Shown: positions 8,077 through 14,956 of the stretch, one piece after another
Layout of the letters: every line of letters starts with the position of its first letter
Numbering within the stretch: position 1 is the stretch's first letter
Assembly: GCF_003955665.1 (NCBI RefSeq)
Contig: NZ_RXHU01000011.1
Location: 1 to 64,000 of the forward strand
DNA: 64,000 nt
Direction of reading: 5' to 3'
Source of the DNA: Paenibacillus whitsoniae
Lineage (GTDB): Bacteria; Bacillota; Bacilli; Paenibacillales; NBRC-103111
Position numbers and translations under genes: made by a program
The notes under the pieces: generated by a model
What the model was told of the DNA's origin: nothing
Seen by the model: only the letters and a program-made list of their open reading frames with translations
The model's database searches: none

Positions 8077-8862
8077 TTAATTATAACTATGCAATTTAAT
8101 TTTTCCTGTCAGTAATTCCTGCCGAATTTCTTCAATAGTTTGTTCAATTCTTACAGTAATTTGCTCGTCTGTTCCACCTCGGTTAACGGCAGTTTGAAGC
8201 TTTTGGTCAACATAAATATAATACGCTTCAATGTGTCTACCGTTATGAGAAGCTATGCTATCTGACCATTCTACTGAAGTAAAGGCTTCGCCTGGGTTTT
8301 TAGGTAACCAAACACCGTTAGTTGGCGAGTTCACATCAATATGAAACTCCTTTAGAATTTCTCTTGCCGAAATTGCACTTGGGAACGATTCGCCAGCAGG
8401 AATAATATGATGTGCTTCCCAATTCTGAATACCTCTTGAGTAGTCAGGATCAGGACGAGTGAAGCCAACTGATTCAAGAGCATTCGCAAGCCTCGCAGAG
8501 TTTGTACCAGAGTTAATTGTTGCCGATCGCTTACCAGTAACATTATTCTTATAATCTGGACAACTACTATTATGCGTCAAAATCTTCAAATTTGAAACAT
8601 AATACGTATGGAAGTCCTTAACCCGGAAATTGTAAACCGTCGTATGCTGCGCTTTAACCTCGATCTTGTCAACCGCCAAGTACGAACCATCGCTCGTCTC
8701 GAACAAGTCTCCAACGACAAGGTCTTTCGCAACAACCCAGCCCTTACTGTGAATCCAGAACGGATGCTCATCCGTCGTCGTAATCAGTTCATTACCTACG
8801 GTAATGTTCCACGACTCCGTAATCTCCTTCTGGAACAATAGGTCAACTTCCTTGTACGCCAT
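8077..8862 (-). CDS. Orphan HINT-toxin cassette 2, AHH/HNH-type nuclease tip
   Basis: Residues 1-98 are the C-terminal part of the pretoxin HINT domain (TDEHPFWIHSKGWVVAKDL to THNS). The toxin tip (about 100-261) carries NWEAHHIIPAGE, the AHH motif of a known HNH-fold nuclease family, and SHNGRHIEAYYIYV further on as the second metal/His element. HINT homology runs in frame upstream of the listed ATG to 8949, where it ends; a TAG closes the frame about 25 bp further, next to IS110. No secretion signal, no HINT Cys: it cannot be exported as it stands. Likely a silent cassette or a relic of an ancestral full-length toxin. Confidence 0.8.
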   Translation of the reverse strand: MAYKEVDLLFQKEITESWNITVGNELITTTDEHPFWIHSKGWVVAKDLVVGDLFETSDGSYLAVDKIEVKAQHTTVYNFRVKDFHTYYVSNLKILTHNSSCPDYKNNVTGKRSATINSGTNSARLANALESVGFTRPDPDYSRGIQNWEAHHIIPAGESFPSAISAREILKEFHIDVNSPTNGVWLPKNPGEAFTSVEWSDSIASHNGRHIEAYYIYVDQKLQTAVNRGGTDEQITVRIEQTIEEIRQELLTGKIKLHSYN

Positions 8863-8949
8863 TTCGCCAGTGTCTGGGTTCTTGGCTAGTACAAAGTCAC
8901 CTAGTTTAACCTGCTCAATAGACCGTTCACCGTCTTTGGTTATTACTTT
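8572..8949 (-). repeat. HINT homology arm, copy 2
   Basis: Second near-identical copy of the HINT block (see 6110-6489 and 15474-15871). It starts at exactly the same codon as copy 1, the Lys of the GTKVL segment of the intact protein. Confidence 0.9.
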
Positions 8950-8994
8950 AACACTTGGCGCAACAATCTACCTCTATTAATCTACCATTTTGCA

Positions 8995-10224
8995 TCAAGC
9001 TACTTCTTTTTCAGGTACATTCCCTATAACATACGCTGTCTTATTTTTCATCATGCCATAGATAATGTTCACCAATCTGCGCATGATGCAGACCAATGCG
9101 CCCTTCTTGCTTTTCCCCTCTTGCTGTTTTCGTAAATAATAGGCTAGGAATACGGGATTCGTTGCTTTGCCTGTGCGAGAAACGTGTACTTGTCTAATCG
9201 CAAGGCTCCAGAATAACGAATGTAGCTGTCGATTTCCCTGTTTACTGACGAGGTCTTTACTCTGCCCGCCGCTACCAAATGTAATAGGTGCAACGCCTGC
9301 ATATTTCGCCAGTTTATCCGCGCTTTGAAATCGCTGAACATCGCCAATTTCAGCTACGAATGCCGCTGCCGTTACATTATCAATACCAGTCATCGTGTTC
9401 AGTTTATAGCCGAATGCTTTCATCCTTTCCGCTATCCGACCATCTACTTTGGTCAACTCTGACTGGCATTCCTTCAGTTCTCTAACGTGACTTCGTATCA
9501 GAAAGTTATGCTCACTCTGGTACTCTCTCTTTACAACGCCGTCTGCTTGAACACATCGTAATATGAACGCCGCTTTTTCGTTGGACAGACTGCGGCTGTG
9601 TTTTCGTAATTCGACTTGCAGCTCTGTTTCGGATACTCCCTCAAGTACAGCTGGACAAGGGTATGTCTCCCAGAACATCATGGCTGCATCCCCATCTATT
9701 TCACTGAAAAACGTCCGATAACTCGGATAATGGTAACTCAGTTGGGCATGCAGTTGATTTTTCAAGACAACCACTCGTTTCGCAAGCGCATCTCTACGCA
9801 GCACCAATTGGCTTAGAATCCAGTAGTTATCCTGCGGTTTGGCATCAGGCAGCACGTCCCATTCATCCAGCAATAACTTGGCGACACATTCCGCATCCCA
9901 GTGATCGTTCTTCTTCGTCATCGGGTAACTTTTGCGCTTCAAGCTTGATAGTGCAGGATTTATTTCCTTCACCCTGTACTGCTGCTCGACTAAAAAGACG
10001 GCTAGCGTCCTGCCATTGCCTCCTACGTCTTCTAATCCAAATACAGGTGTCAGTCCTTCCCCAAGATGCTTGTTTACGCACATCATCAAACTTGGAAATG
10101 CTGCTGGCTTATTGTCAAATTCTATCGCAGCTAACTTCTCATGCCAACAATTCAGAATTACTGCCGTGTGCGTGTTTTTGTGGATATCTACGCCAATATA
10201 AATATGCCTCTGCTTTGGGTGCAT
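8995..10224 (-). CDS. IS110-family transposase (DEDD)
   Basis: 409 residues, intact. N-terminal RuvC-like DEDD domain: IYIGVDIHKNTHT, FGLEDVGGNG, and KKNDHWDAECVAKLL. C-terminal Transposase_20 domain: MTGIDNVTAAAFVAEIGDV and AKYAGVAP, then the serine region GSGGQSKDLVSKQGNRQL. The ATG follows GGGAGGAAACTGAG. IS110 recombinases are guided by a structured non-coding RNA from the element end, which here would lie upstream of the gene. The element sits at the broken 5' edge of cassette 2 HINT. Confidence 0.92.
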   Translation of the reverse strand: MHPKQRHIYIGVDIHKNTHTAVILNCWHEKLAAIEFDNKPAAFPSLMMCVNKHLGEGLTPVFGLEDVGGNGRTLAVFLVEQQYRVKEINPALSSLKRKSYPMTKKNDHWDAECVAKLLLDEWDVLPDAKPQDNYWILSQLVLRRDALAKRVVVLKNQLHAQLSYHYPSYRTFFSEIDGDAAMMFWETYPCPAVLEGVSETELQVELRKHSRSLSNEKAAFILRCVQADGVVKREYQSEHNFLIRSHVRELKECQSELTKVDGRIAERMKAFGYKLNTMTGIDNVTAAAFVAEIGDVQRFQSADKLAKYAGVAPITFGSGGQSKDLVSKQGNRQLHSLFWSLAIRQVHVSRTGKATNPVFLAYYLRKQQEGKSKKGALVCIMRRLVNIIYGMMKNKTAYVIGNVPEKEVA

Positions 10225-10412
10225 CTCAGTTTCCTCCCTTCATTTCCATAGATCATTGAAAAAAAGAATGCCGGCATCTTGAGTTCGAGTGTTAGTCTTG
10301 CGACCCACAAAGACGGTTCAGCCTATCCATTCTGTTTTCAATCATCGCTTGGTATCTGAATATATAACAACACCATTGAAACATTTAAGTGCCTGATTAA
10401 AATATTTCAAAT
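10225..10412 (-). ncRNA. Candidate IS110 bridge RNA region
   Basis: Non-coding DNA directly upstream of the IS110 transposase, the location where bridge RNAs of IS110-group elements are encoded. A small hairpin is visible (GTCTT and AAAGAC near 10293-10312). I could not fold the whole region or identify target and donor loops, so this is a location-based suggestion. Confidence 0.35.
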
Positions 10413-10697
10413 CTATTTATCTTGCTTCATCCGACACGACAGCAGCGCCTTCTCAAACTGCACATGCAGCAATTCCGTTCGTAATTCGCTAGAGATCGTA
10501 AATACTGCCGTTAAAATATCTTCGACAGTCAGCTTGTGATGCTGATCGCCATTTCGGTACGTTTGCTCCAGTATCGCATTCAGGTAGGCTTCGCAAGTTC
10601 GGATGCGCTCCATGAGTTCTGTTTCTTCCTCAACTATCTGTTCATAATGTTCAGCAATCACTTTTATAGTGGAATCTGCCTTATATAATGGCTGCAT
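10413..10697 (-). CDS. Small protein coupled to the serine recombinase
   Basis: 94 residues from the ATG at 10697 (MQPLYKADSTIKV), with GGAGGG five bases upstream; a longer frame starts earlier but lacks a ribosome site. It overlaps the end of the recombinase gene by about 17 bp. The protein is almost wholly helical and charged (EHYEQIVEEETELMERIRT, ISSELRTELLHVQFEKALL), probably a coiled coil. It could be an accessory or the displaced C-terminal coiled-coil part of the recombinase, which is short for a large serine integrase. Function unknown. Confidence 0.65.
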   Translation of the reverse strand: MQPLYKADSTIKVIAEHYEQIVEEETELMERIRTCEAYLNAILEQTYRNGDQHHKLTVEDILTAVFTISSELRTELLHVQFEKALLSCRMKQDK

Positions 10698-11463
10698 GTT
10701 TGCCCTCCGCTTCAATGTTGCTGTAGCGGTATGTACCTCGGTAGAAATTCTCACGTTCTAAAATCCGACTCACTTGTACGTCGGTAAACGGTTTCCCTCT
10801 ACGTGTCTGAAAACCATCGTTGTTCAATTGTGACGCTAATCGTGACAACGACCATCGGGGAAATAAGTCACGTAGTTCAAACAGTCGACGTACAACCACT
10901 GCTTGAGATTCGTCAATTTCTATTACTTTTGAACCTTTCTTCGTCGAATATCCGAATATCACGCCGCCTCCTGCATAACCGCCTTGTTCGGCTTTCTTCT
11001 TTCTGCCCCGACTTAGCTTTAGTGCGATTTCCAGCCGTTGGTACTGGTCTAACAATTCCAGCATACCATTGACCAAGAAATCGTTCGGGTCATGCGCATA
11101 AATGCTGTAGTTCGGCTGTTCAATCGCTGTTACATCCACCTTATGACGCTTCAATTCACGTTGGATCAGCACTTTGGCCATATCTGACCGCCACAGCCGC
11201 GACGTATTCAGTACGACAACGTGAGTCACATGCTTTTCTTTTAAGTTAGCAAGCATTTCCTGCAAGCCTTCCCGTTCAATGCTCAAACCTTCTTCATCAA
11301 CGGATGCTCCGCTTATGCCTTTGTCCTCATACACATGGAGCAGTTCGTAGCCATTTCGCTCACAGTATTGTTCAATTTCCTCAAATTGGTAGGTCAAACT
11401 ATACCCGTCTTTCATCTGTCCATACGTTGAAACCCTAATATATCCGACGACTTTCTCCCTCAA
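10681..11463 (-). CDS. Serine recombinase (resolvase plus recombinase domain)
   Basis: About 260 residues from a TTG start with GGGAGGGG upstream; the open frame extends further but that part is not protein-like. Resolvase domain: catalytic Ser in VVGYIRVSTYGQ, then EDKGISG and VVLNTSRLWRSDM. A Recombinase (Pfam) domain follows (GYAGGGVIFGYSTKKGSKVIEIDESQA, ending near FYRGTYRYSNIE). Large serine integrases usually run well beyond 400 residues with a zinc ribbon and coiled coil; here those are missing or represented by the overlapping small gene. It probably integrates and excises the surrounding island. Confidence 0.85.
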   Translation of the reverse strand: MREKVVGYIRVSTYGQMKDGYSLTYQFEEIEQYCERNGYELLHVYEDKGISGASVDEEGLSIEREGLQEMLANLKEKHVTHVVVLNTSRLWRSDMAKVLIQRELKRHKVDVTAIEQPNYSIYAHDPNDFLVNGMLELLDQYQRLEIALKLSRGRKKKAEQGGYAGGGVIFGYSTKKGSKVIEIDESQAVVVRRLFELRDLFPRWSLSRLASQLNNDGFQTRRGKPFTDVQVSRILERENFYRGTYRYSNIEAEGKHAAII

Positions 11464-11669
11464 GAAAATCCCCTCCCACCACAGCAATTGTAGTCCATGT
11501 TGCGTTCTCCCGTTTTCTGCGGATAACTCACCGCCGTTAACGGTTGACCGTTGATGCGTATTGTACGATCCGCAACCCGACCTGCACAACCCGCAAATTT
11601 GTAGTCGTTTTCTTTACGGTGAAGGTTGTATAGTAGGCATGACCATCATACTGGAGGGAGGAAAGATCT

Positions 11670-11948
11670 ATGTTTCTTAATGCTCATATTCGTCTAAAGG
11701 ACATTCTGAAAGACCAAGGTATGTCCCAACAGCAGCTTGCCATACTTACCGACCTACGCCCGTCGACCATCAGTGATCTATGCAAGCCAAATGTAAGCCG
11801 TATTTATTTAAGTACCATTGCTGTCATCTGTACGGCGCTGAATATAACTGTCGGTGATCTCATCGTGTTGGAGCCATCCGACCCCTGTCAATCCCTTTCT
11901 CACGTTCGCATTCCCACTTGCGCACCCGTTCAACAACATTCTCTGTAA
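11670..11948 (+). CDS. XRE-family transcriptional regulator
   Basis: 92 residues, divergent from the recombinase, with GGAGGGAGG ideally placed before the ATG. Helix-turn-helix of the Cro/CI type: LKDILKDQGMSQQQLAILTDLRPSTISDLCKPNVSR followed by LSTIAVICTALNITVGDLIVL, close to the YozG-like short HTH regulators. The last 25 residues after LEPSD look unstructured. It probably controls the island genes through the intergenic space 11464-11669, where I see TATAGT (11629-11634) but no convincing -35. Confidence 0.85.
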   Translation: MFLNAHIRLKDILKDQGMSQQQLAILTDLRPSTISDLCKPNVSRIYLSTIAVICTALNITVGDLIVLEPSDPCQSLSHVRIPTCAPVQQHSL

Positions 11949-12000
11949 TTTCCCCTTGTTCAACTGTTGAACCCTGCAAAACTGTACGCATCACTTTCGT

Positions 12001-12831
12001 CTACGCCGCATTATGTCCAAGTATTGCGGCGATGGGATGCTCCAATATCTCTTTCCATTGTTCACTTGCCAGTCGGTTGAAGTCTATTGAGCTCTCGGCA
12101 AGTGTCTTTTTTATGGATTCTCTCACATGCCTTGTATAGGTTTCTTCTCCGCGCTGCCAGTTTCGTATTCGTTCTGCTTGCTTTGCCGTAAACGCTGACC
12201 AGTCCTCTACTACACTCGCAAAATAATGGCGGTTCTGATCCGGCGGGTACGTGAACATGTCCATCAAAGGTGTCCTTATTTCAGGTTTGTACACCATCTC
12301 AATGCGAGTCAAGTTACCCGTATACTCCATGCCATGACGCTTCAACAATTCCTGCGCCTTATCGTATACCCTACAATAGCCATTCTGCTTCCGTTGATGG
12401 GGAAGTCCAAAATATCGAGTATCGTTATACTTCCGTAACTTTCGCCGTATATCGTTTGGTGCTACGAACACATCCCCCAGCGCATAAGGAACATCATAAG
12501 CTACATCGCAGCTAACAAAATCAATTCCGCTTGCCACATACCGAAGTTCACTCAATAGATCTGTAAACTGCTGAAAGTGTTCCGGGCGCGTCTCCAGCCG
12601 AAACGTATACAAACCACCATCCGTCTCCCTAAAGTTCCGATAGAATACATGCAAGTACACACTCTTCCCAAGTCGTAAGTGCATTTGATATGCGTAAATC
12701 TTACGGTACTCTGTCCGTCTTACCCTGTAACGACCGTTTAACATAAGCCGCATACACCATCCTTTGAAAAAGCCAATAGGCACATCCCGATATTCGATGA
12801 CCATTTTGTCCGTCGAGACGCTAATCTCCAT
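12001..12831 (-). CDS. Replication initiation (Rep)-type protein of the island
   Basis: 276 residues from the ATG of MEISVSTDKMVIEYRD, chosen because GGGGGAG lies just upstream; an earlier in-frame start lacks one. The segment CRVYDKAQELLKRHGMEYTGNLTRIEMVYKPEI has the YDK...TRIE arrangement typical of plasmid, phage and ICE rolling-circle type initiators (replication initiation factor family). The N-terminus has alternating strand-like sequence (YLHVFYRNFRETDGGLYTFRLETRPE). It suggests the island can replicate after excision. Assignment is by pattern; no origin was identified. Confidence 0.65.
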   Translation of the reverse strand: MEISVSTDKMVIEYRDVPIGFFKGWCMRLMLNGRYRVRRTEYRKIYAYQMHLRLGKSVYLHVFYRNFRETDGGLYTFRLETRPEHFQQFTDLLSELRYVASGIDFVSCDVAYDVPYALGDVFVAPNDIRRKLRKYNDTRYFGLPHQRKQNGYCRVYDKAQELLKRHGMEYTGNLTRIEMVYKPEIRTPLMDMFTYPPDQNRHYFASVVEDWSAFTAKQAERIRNWQRGEETYTRHVRESIKKTLAESSIDFNRLASEQWKEILEHPIAAILGHNAA

Positions 12832-12942
12832 TGGCGCTCCCCCTTTACAATTGGTACTTTCCAGCCTCGCTCGCGAGAAATTTAACACTTAACCGACTAA
12901 TACTTAATTATATTCCCACGCTCGTCATGCCCTTGTGAAACG

Positions 12943-12980
12943 CAAAAAACACCTGAAATCCCCCAGAAGGTTTCAAGTGC
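12943..12980 (-). terminator. Terminator behind the HGGxSTG gene
   Basis: On the minus strand CACTTGAAA and TTTCAGGTG form a stem followed by six T residues. It lies in the 350-bp gap between the Rep-type gene and the HGGxSTG gene; the rest of that gap (12981-13182) shows no gene or recognised site. Confidence 0.65.
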
Positions 12981-13182
12981 TCAAAGTTTATCGTTTACGA
13001 AGTTGCTCGCAACCATGTACAGGCTGTCCGCTGTATGACGATTATGACATACTCTCGTTCAGCGGTCAATCTTAATATGTGAACCACGAGCATTGCTTCT
13101 AAGCGGTTCTCCTCTTCGTGCGTTATATGCTTACTGATTCATACATGTCATTTCATCGCGCCCGTTTCTCGTTGGTCTGCCA

Positions 13183-13635
13183 TTAATACTGCTTGATTCC
13201 TCTGCTTACCATTCTCAAGATTCTCATCTGCACCCTCGTAAGTGCATGTTCTAATCGCATCAGTTCATTAAAATTGCTTTTCATATCCTTGTCCAGTTCA
13301 CTCATTCTTCCCAACATTCTTGCTACACGGATAAATGCCATTTCTAACGGATGGTCAATATATTCGCAGGGTTCAAGGCCATACTGCTCAGTAAGCCATT
13401 CCTTCTCAGTGTCCGCCAATCTATCCCATGTAATTATTTCAAATTCACCAGTAGACAGCTTGGATTTGTTGCCAACAGCATTTTGATTACCTTGTAGTTT
13501 TGCAGGATTGTTTGGTCCTGTACTTTTTCCGCCATGCATGCGGCATCTTCCGTTTTGCATCGGAATATTTGCACAGCAACTGCCTTTTCTATTCCTTGCC
13601 CCGCATATCGTGACTTGACCATTCATCTTGTTCAT
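13183..13635 (-). CDS. HGGxSTG-type phage-like protein
   Basis: About 150 residues. The N-terminal half has a four-cysteine pattern (ICGARNRKGSCCANIPMQNGRCRMHGGKSTGPNNPAK), characteristic of small phage and island proteins of the HGGxSTG type, some annotated as terminase small-subunit-like DNA binders. The C-terminal half is helical (FIRVARMLGRMSELDKDMKSNFNELMRLEHALTRVQMRILRMV). Two ATGs (13635 and 13626) compete; GGAGG sits 3 or 12 bases upstream of them. Function in the island is unknown; a nucleic-acid role is likely. Confidence 0.65.
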   Translation of the reverse strand: MNKMNGQVTICGARNRKGSCCANIPMQNGRCRMHGGKSTGPNNPAKLQGNQNAVGNKSKLSTGEFEIITWDRLADTEKEWLTEQYGLEPCEYIDHPLEMAFIRVARMLGRMSELDKDMKSNFNELMRLEHALTRVQMRILRMVSRGIKQY

Positions 13636-13715
13636 GCACCTCCGTTTCACTTGCATAGACTTCGTGGATGAAAATTATATATTCTCGGTTTCCATGAACC
13701 ATTCCTATACGAAAT

Positions 13716-13755
13716 GAAAGCTGCCTGTTTGCACTATGCAAATCAAGCAGCTTTC
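13716..13755 (-). terminator. Terminator of cassette 3 (behind the RDD gene)
   Basis: AAAGCTGC (13717-13724) and GCAGCTTT (13747-13754) pair around a partly paired interior. It is a close relative of the hairpins at 225-261 and 3926-3962. Confidence 0.75.
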
Positions 13756-13778
13756 CGTTTTATTAAAATATGTCTCAA

Positions 13779-14294
13779 TTAAGTCAACTCAGGTTCATTA
13801 ATGCTTCGTACCACTTCAACAAAGCTTGGTTCAGCTTCCACTGATTTTTCAGGTGGTGTGATCTTCGGCACATCCTCACGCTTGACCACATAAGTCTTTG
13901 CCAACATATCGCCCAAGCGTTGTCGCTTCTTAGAAATGAGTGCCACGATACCAGCTATTCCTCCACCAAACATCATGGGATTGGCTTCTATGACCTTTAA
14001 AAGTGTACGGATTAAAGATTTCAACAGCCCTGGTGCGTTGCCTTCCGCATTCACCACTCGAATACGGAAAAGCCATTTGCCTATTGTCCAGCCTAGCAAC
14101 CCTTCCATGATGAAAATATATGAGAAAAGTAGTGCAATCCACATCCAAAGTGTCTTTTGATAAATGAATTCCCCTAGTGTAAATACAGGGATTGCTGGAA
14201 GGAGCCAAAGAATGACCCCATCCACCCACAGTGCTCCCCACCGCCGCGCGATCATGCCGAAGCGGTATTGGGATACGATTTGTTCTACGGACAA
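13779..14294 (-). CDS. RDD-family membrane protein, cassette 3
   Basis: About 171 residues from a TTG (LSVEQIVSQYRFGM) with GGGGTGAG six bases upstream; this start matches the GTG and ATG starts of the two paralogues, while the earlier ATG gives 23 extra residues not shared with them. Same RDD features: RRWGALWVDGVILW, LWMWIALLFSYIFIMEGLLGWTIGKWLF, RLGDMLAKTYVVKRED. It lies 58 bp after the immunity candidate of the intact toxin and ends the apparent operon. Function unknown; see the other two copies. Confidence 0.85.
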   Translation of the reverse strand: MSVEQIVSQYRFGMIARRWGALWVDGVILWLLPAIPVFTLGEFIYQKTLWMWIALLFSYIFIMEGLLGWTIGKWLFRIRVVNAEGNAPGLLKSLIRTLLKVIEANPMMFGGGIAGIVALISKKRQRLGDMLAKTYVVKREDVPKITPPEKSVEAEPSFVEVVRSINEPELT

Positions 14295-14352
14295 TTTATA
14301 CTCACCCCACTTTCCCTTTAAATCTCGATAACTTCTCTCGTTTAACAGAGAG

Positions 14353-14943
14353 TTATAAATCAACTGAGTAGATCAATGACTTTAATTCTTCATCGACAAA
14401 TTCTTCTGTAATTGCTGAAAAATCATCTGAACCGTCATGTAAGCCATGAGAAAGGATGAAACTTGAACCATTACTCAAGAAAATCTTGATACCCGCTTCA
14501 TTTGGCAGGCGCTCGTATAATGCATTTCTAGGTTTCATTTTAATAATTTTCACATCTACTATGCATTGACCTACGATAGTATGCCAAACAGTTGTACTAA
14601 AGACAGTATCTAGGGCATCTACTGGATATAAATCTTCCCTGCTTATTACTGCTCCTTCTCCTTTATCACCAATCTCATTTCTTATAACCCAAGTAATTAC
14701 AGAATTTAGCGATGGATCATTAGCACAACCAATATTAAGCCCATCATCAAAAGCGATAGAGATTGGACCAGGTGCTCGTGTGAACACCTGATTATTGGGA
14801 ATTCGGTACATTTCACCTATAGCATCGCCAACACTAATAGTACTGTATCTCGTAATTCCTCGAATTTTCCTTCCCTTAAGCGATAATAATAAACTAGCTT
14901 TATGAGAAGGGATATTGCTTGAAAATTGCTGAGAATCTGTCAT
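14353..14943 (-). CDS. Candidate immunity protein for the kinase-like toxin
   Basis: 196 residues, soluble, no signal peptide. The start follows the toxin stop by 13 bp with AAGGATTGG as ribosome site. Sequence suggests a mixed alpha/beta protein (PGPISIAFDDGLNIGCANDPSLNSVITWVIRN, IKIFLSNGSSFILSHGLHDGSDDFSAITEEFVDEEL). I do not recognise the family. Its place between toxin gene and RDD gene mirrors the other two cassettes, where the equivalent genes are unrelated in sequence, as expected of toxin-specific antidotes. Confidence 0.6.
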   Translation of the reverse strand: MTDSQQFSSNIPSHKASLLLSLKGRKIRGITRYSTISVGDAIGEMYRIPNNQVFTRAPGPISIAFDDGLNIGCANDPSLNSVITWVIRNEIGDKGEGAVISREDLYPVDALDTVFSTTVWHTIVGQCIVDVKIIKMKPRNALYERLPNEAGIKIFLSNGSSFILSHGLHDGSDDFSAITEEFVDEELKSLIYSVDL

Positions 14944-14956
14944 TTAACCAATCCTT

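Larger units (their letters stand above)
8950..10412 (-). mobile_element. IS110-family element, approximate limits
   Basis: One complete IS110 transposase with a 188-bp non-coding stretch upstream (10225-10412). IS110 elements usually lack clear inverted repeats, so the ends are estimates; the right end lies between the transposase stop (8995) and the HINT homology edge (8949). Confidence 0.65.
10413..13656. mobile_element. Small mobile island: serine recombinase, XRE, Rep-like, HGGxSTG genes
   Basis: Five genes of mobile-element type lie between the IS110 element and the RDD gene of cassette 3. They are a large-serine-recombinase-type gene with an overlapping small partner, a divergent XRE regulator, a rolling-circle/phage Rep-type initiator and a phage-like HGGxSTG protein. 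No structural phage genes or relaxase are seen. I found no flanking direct repeat that clearly marks attachment sites, so the limits are those of the genes. Confidence 0.65.

Noticed and set aside
12981..13182. Rolling-circle origin next to the Rep-type gene
   Set aside because: No convincing nick-site hairpin was found; only a terminator-like hairpin could be supported nearby.
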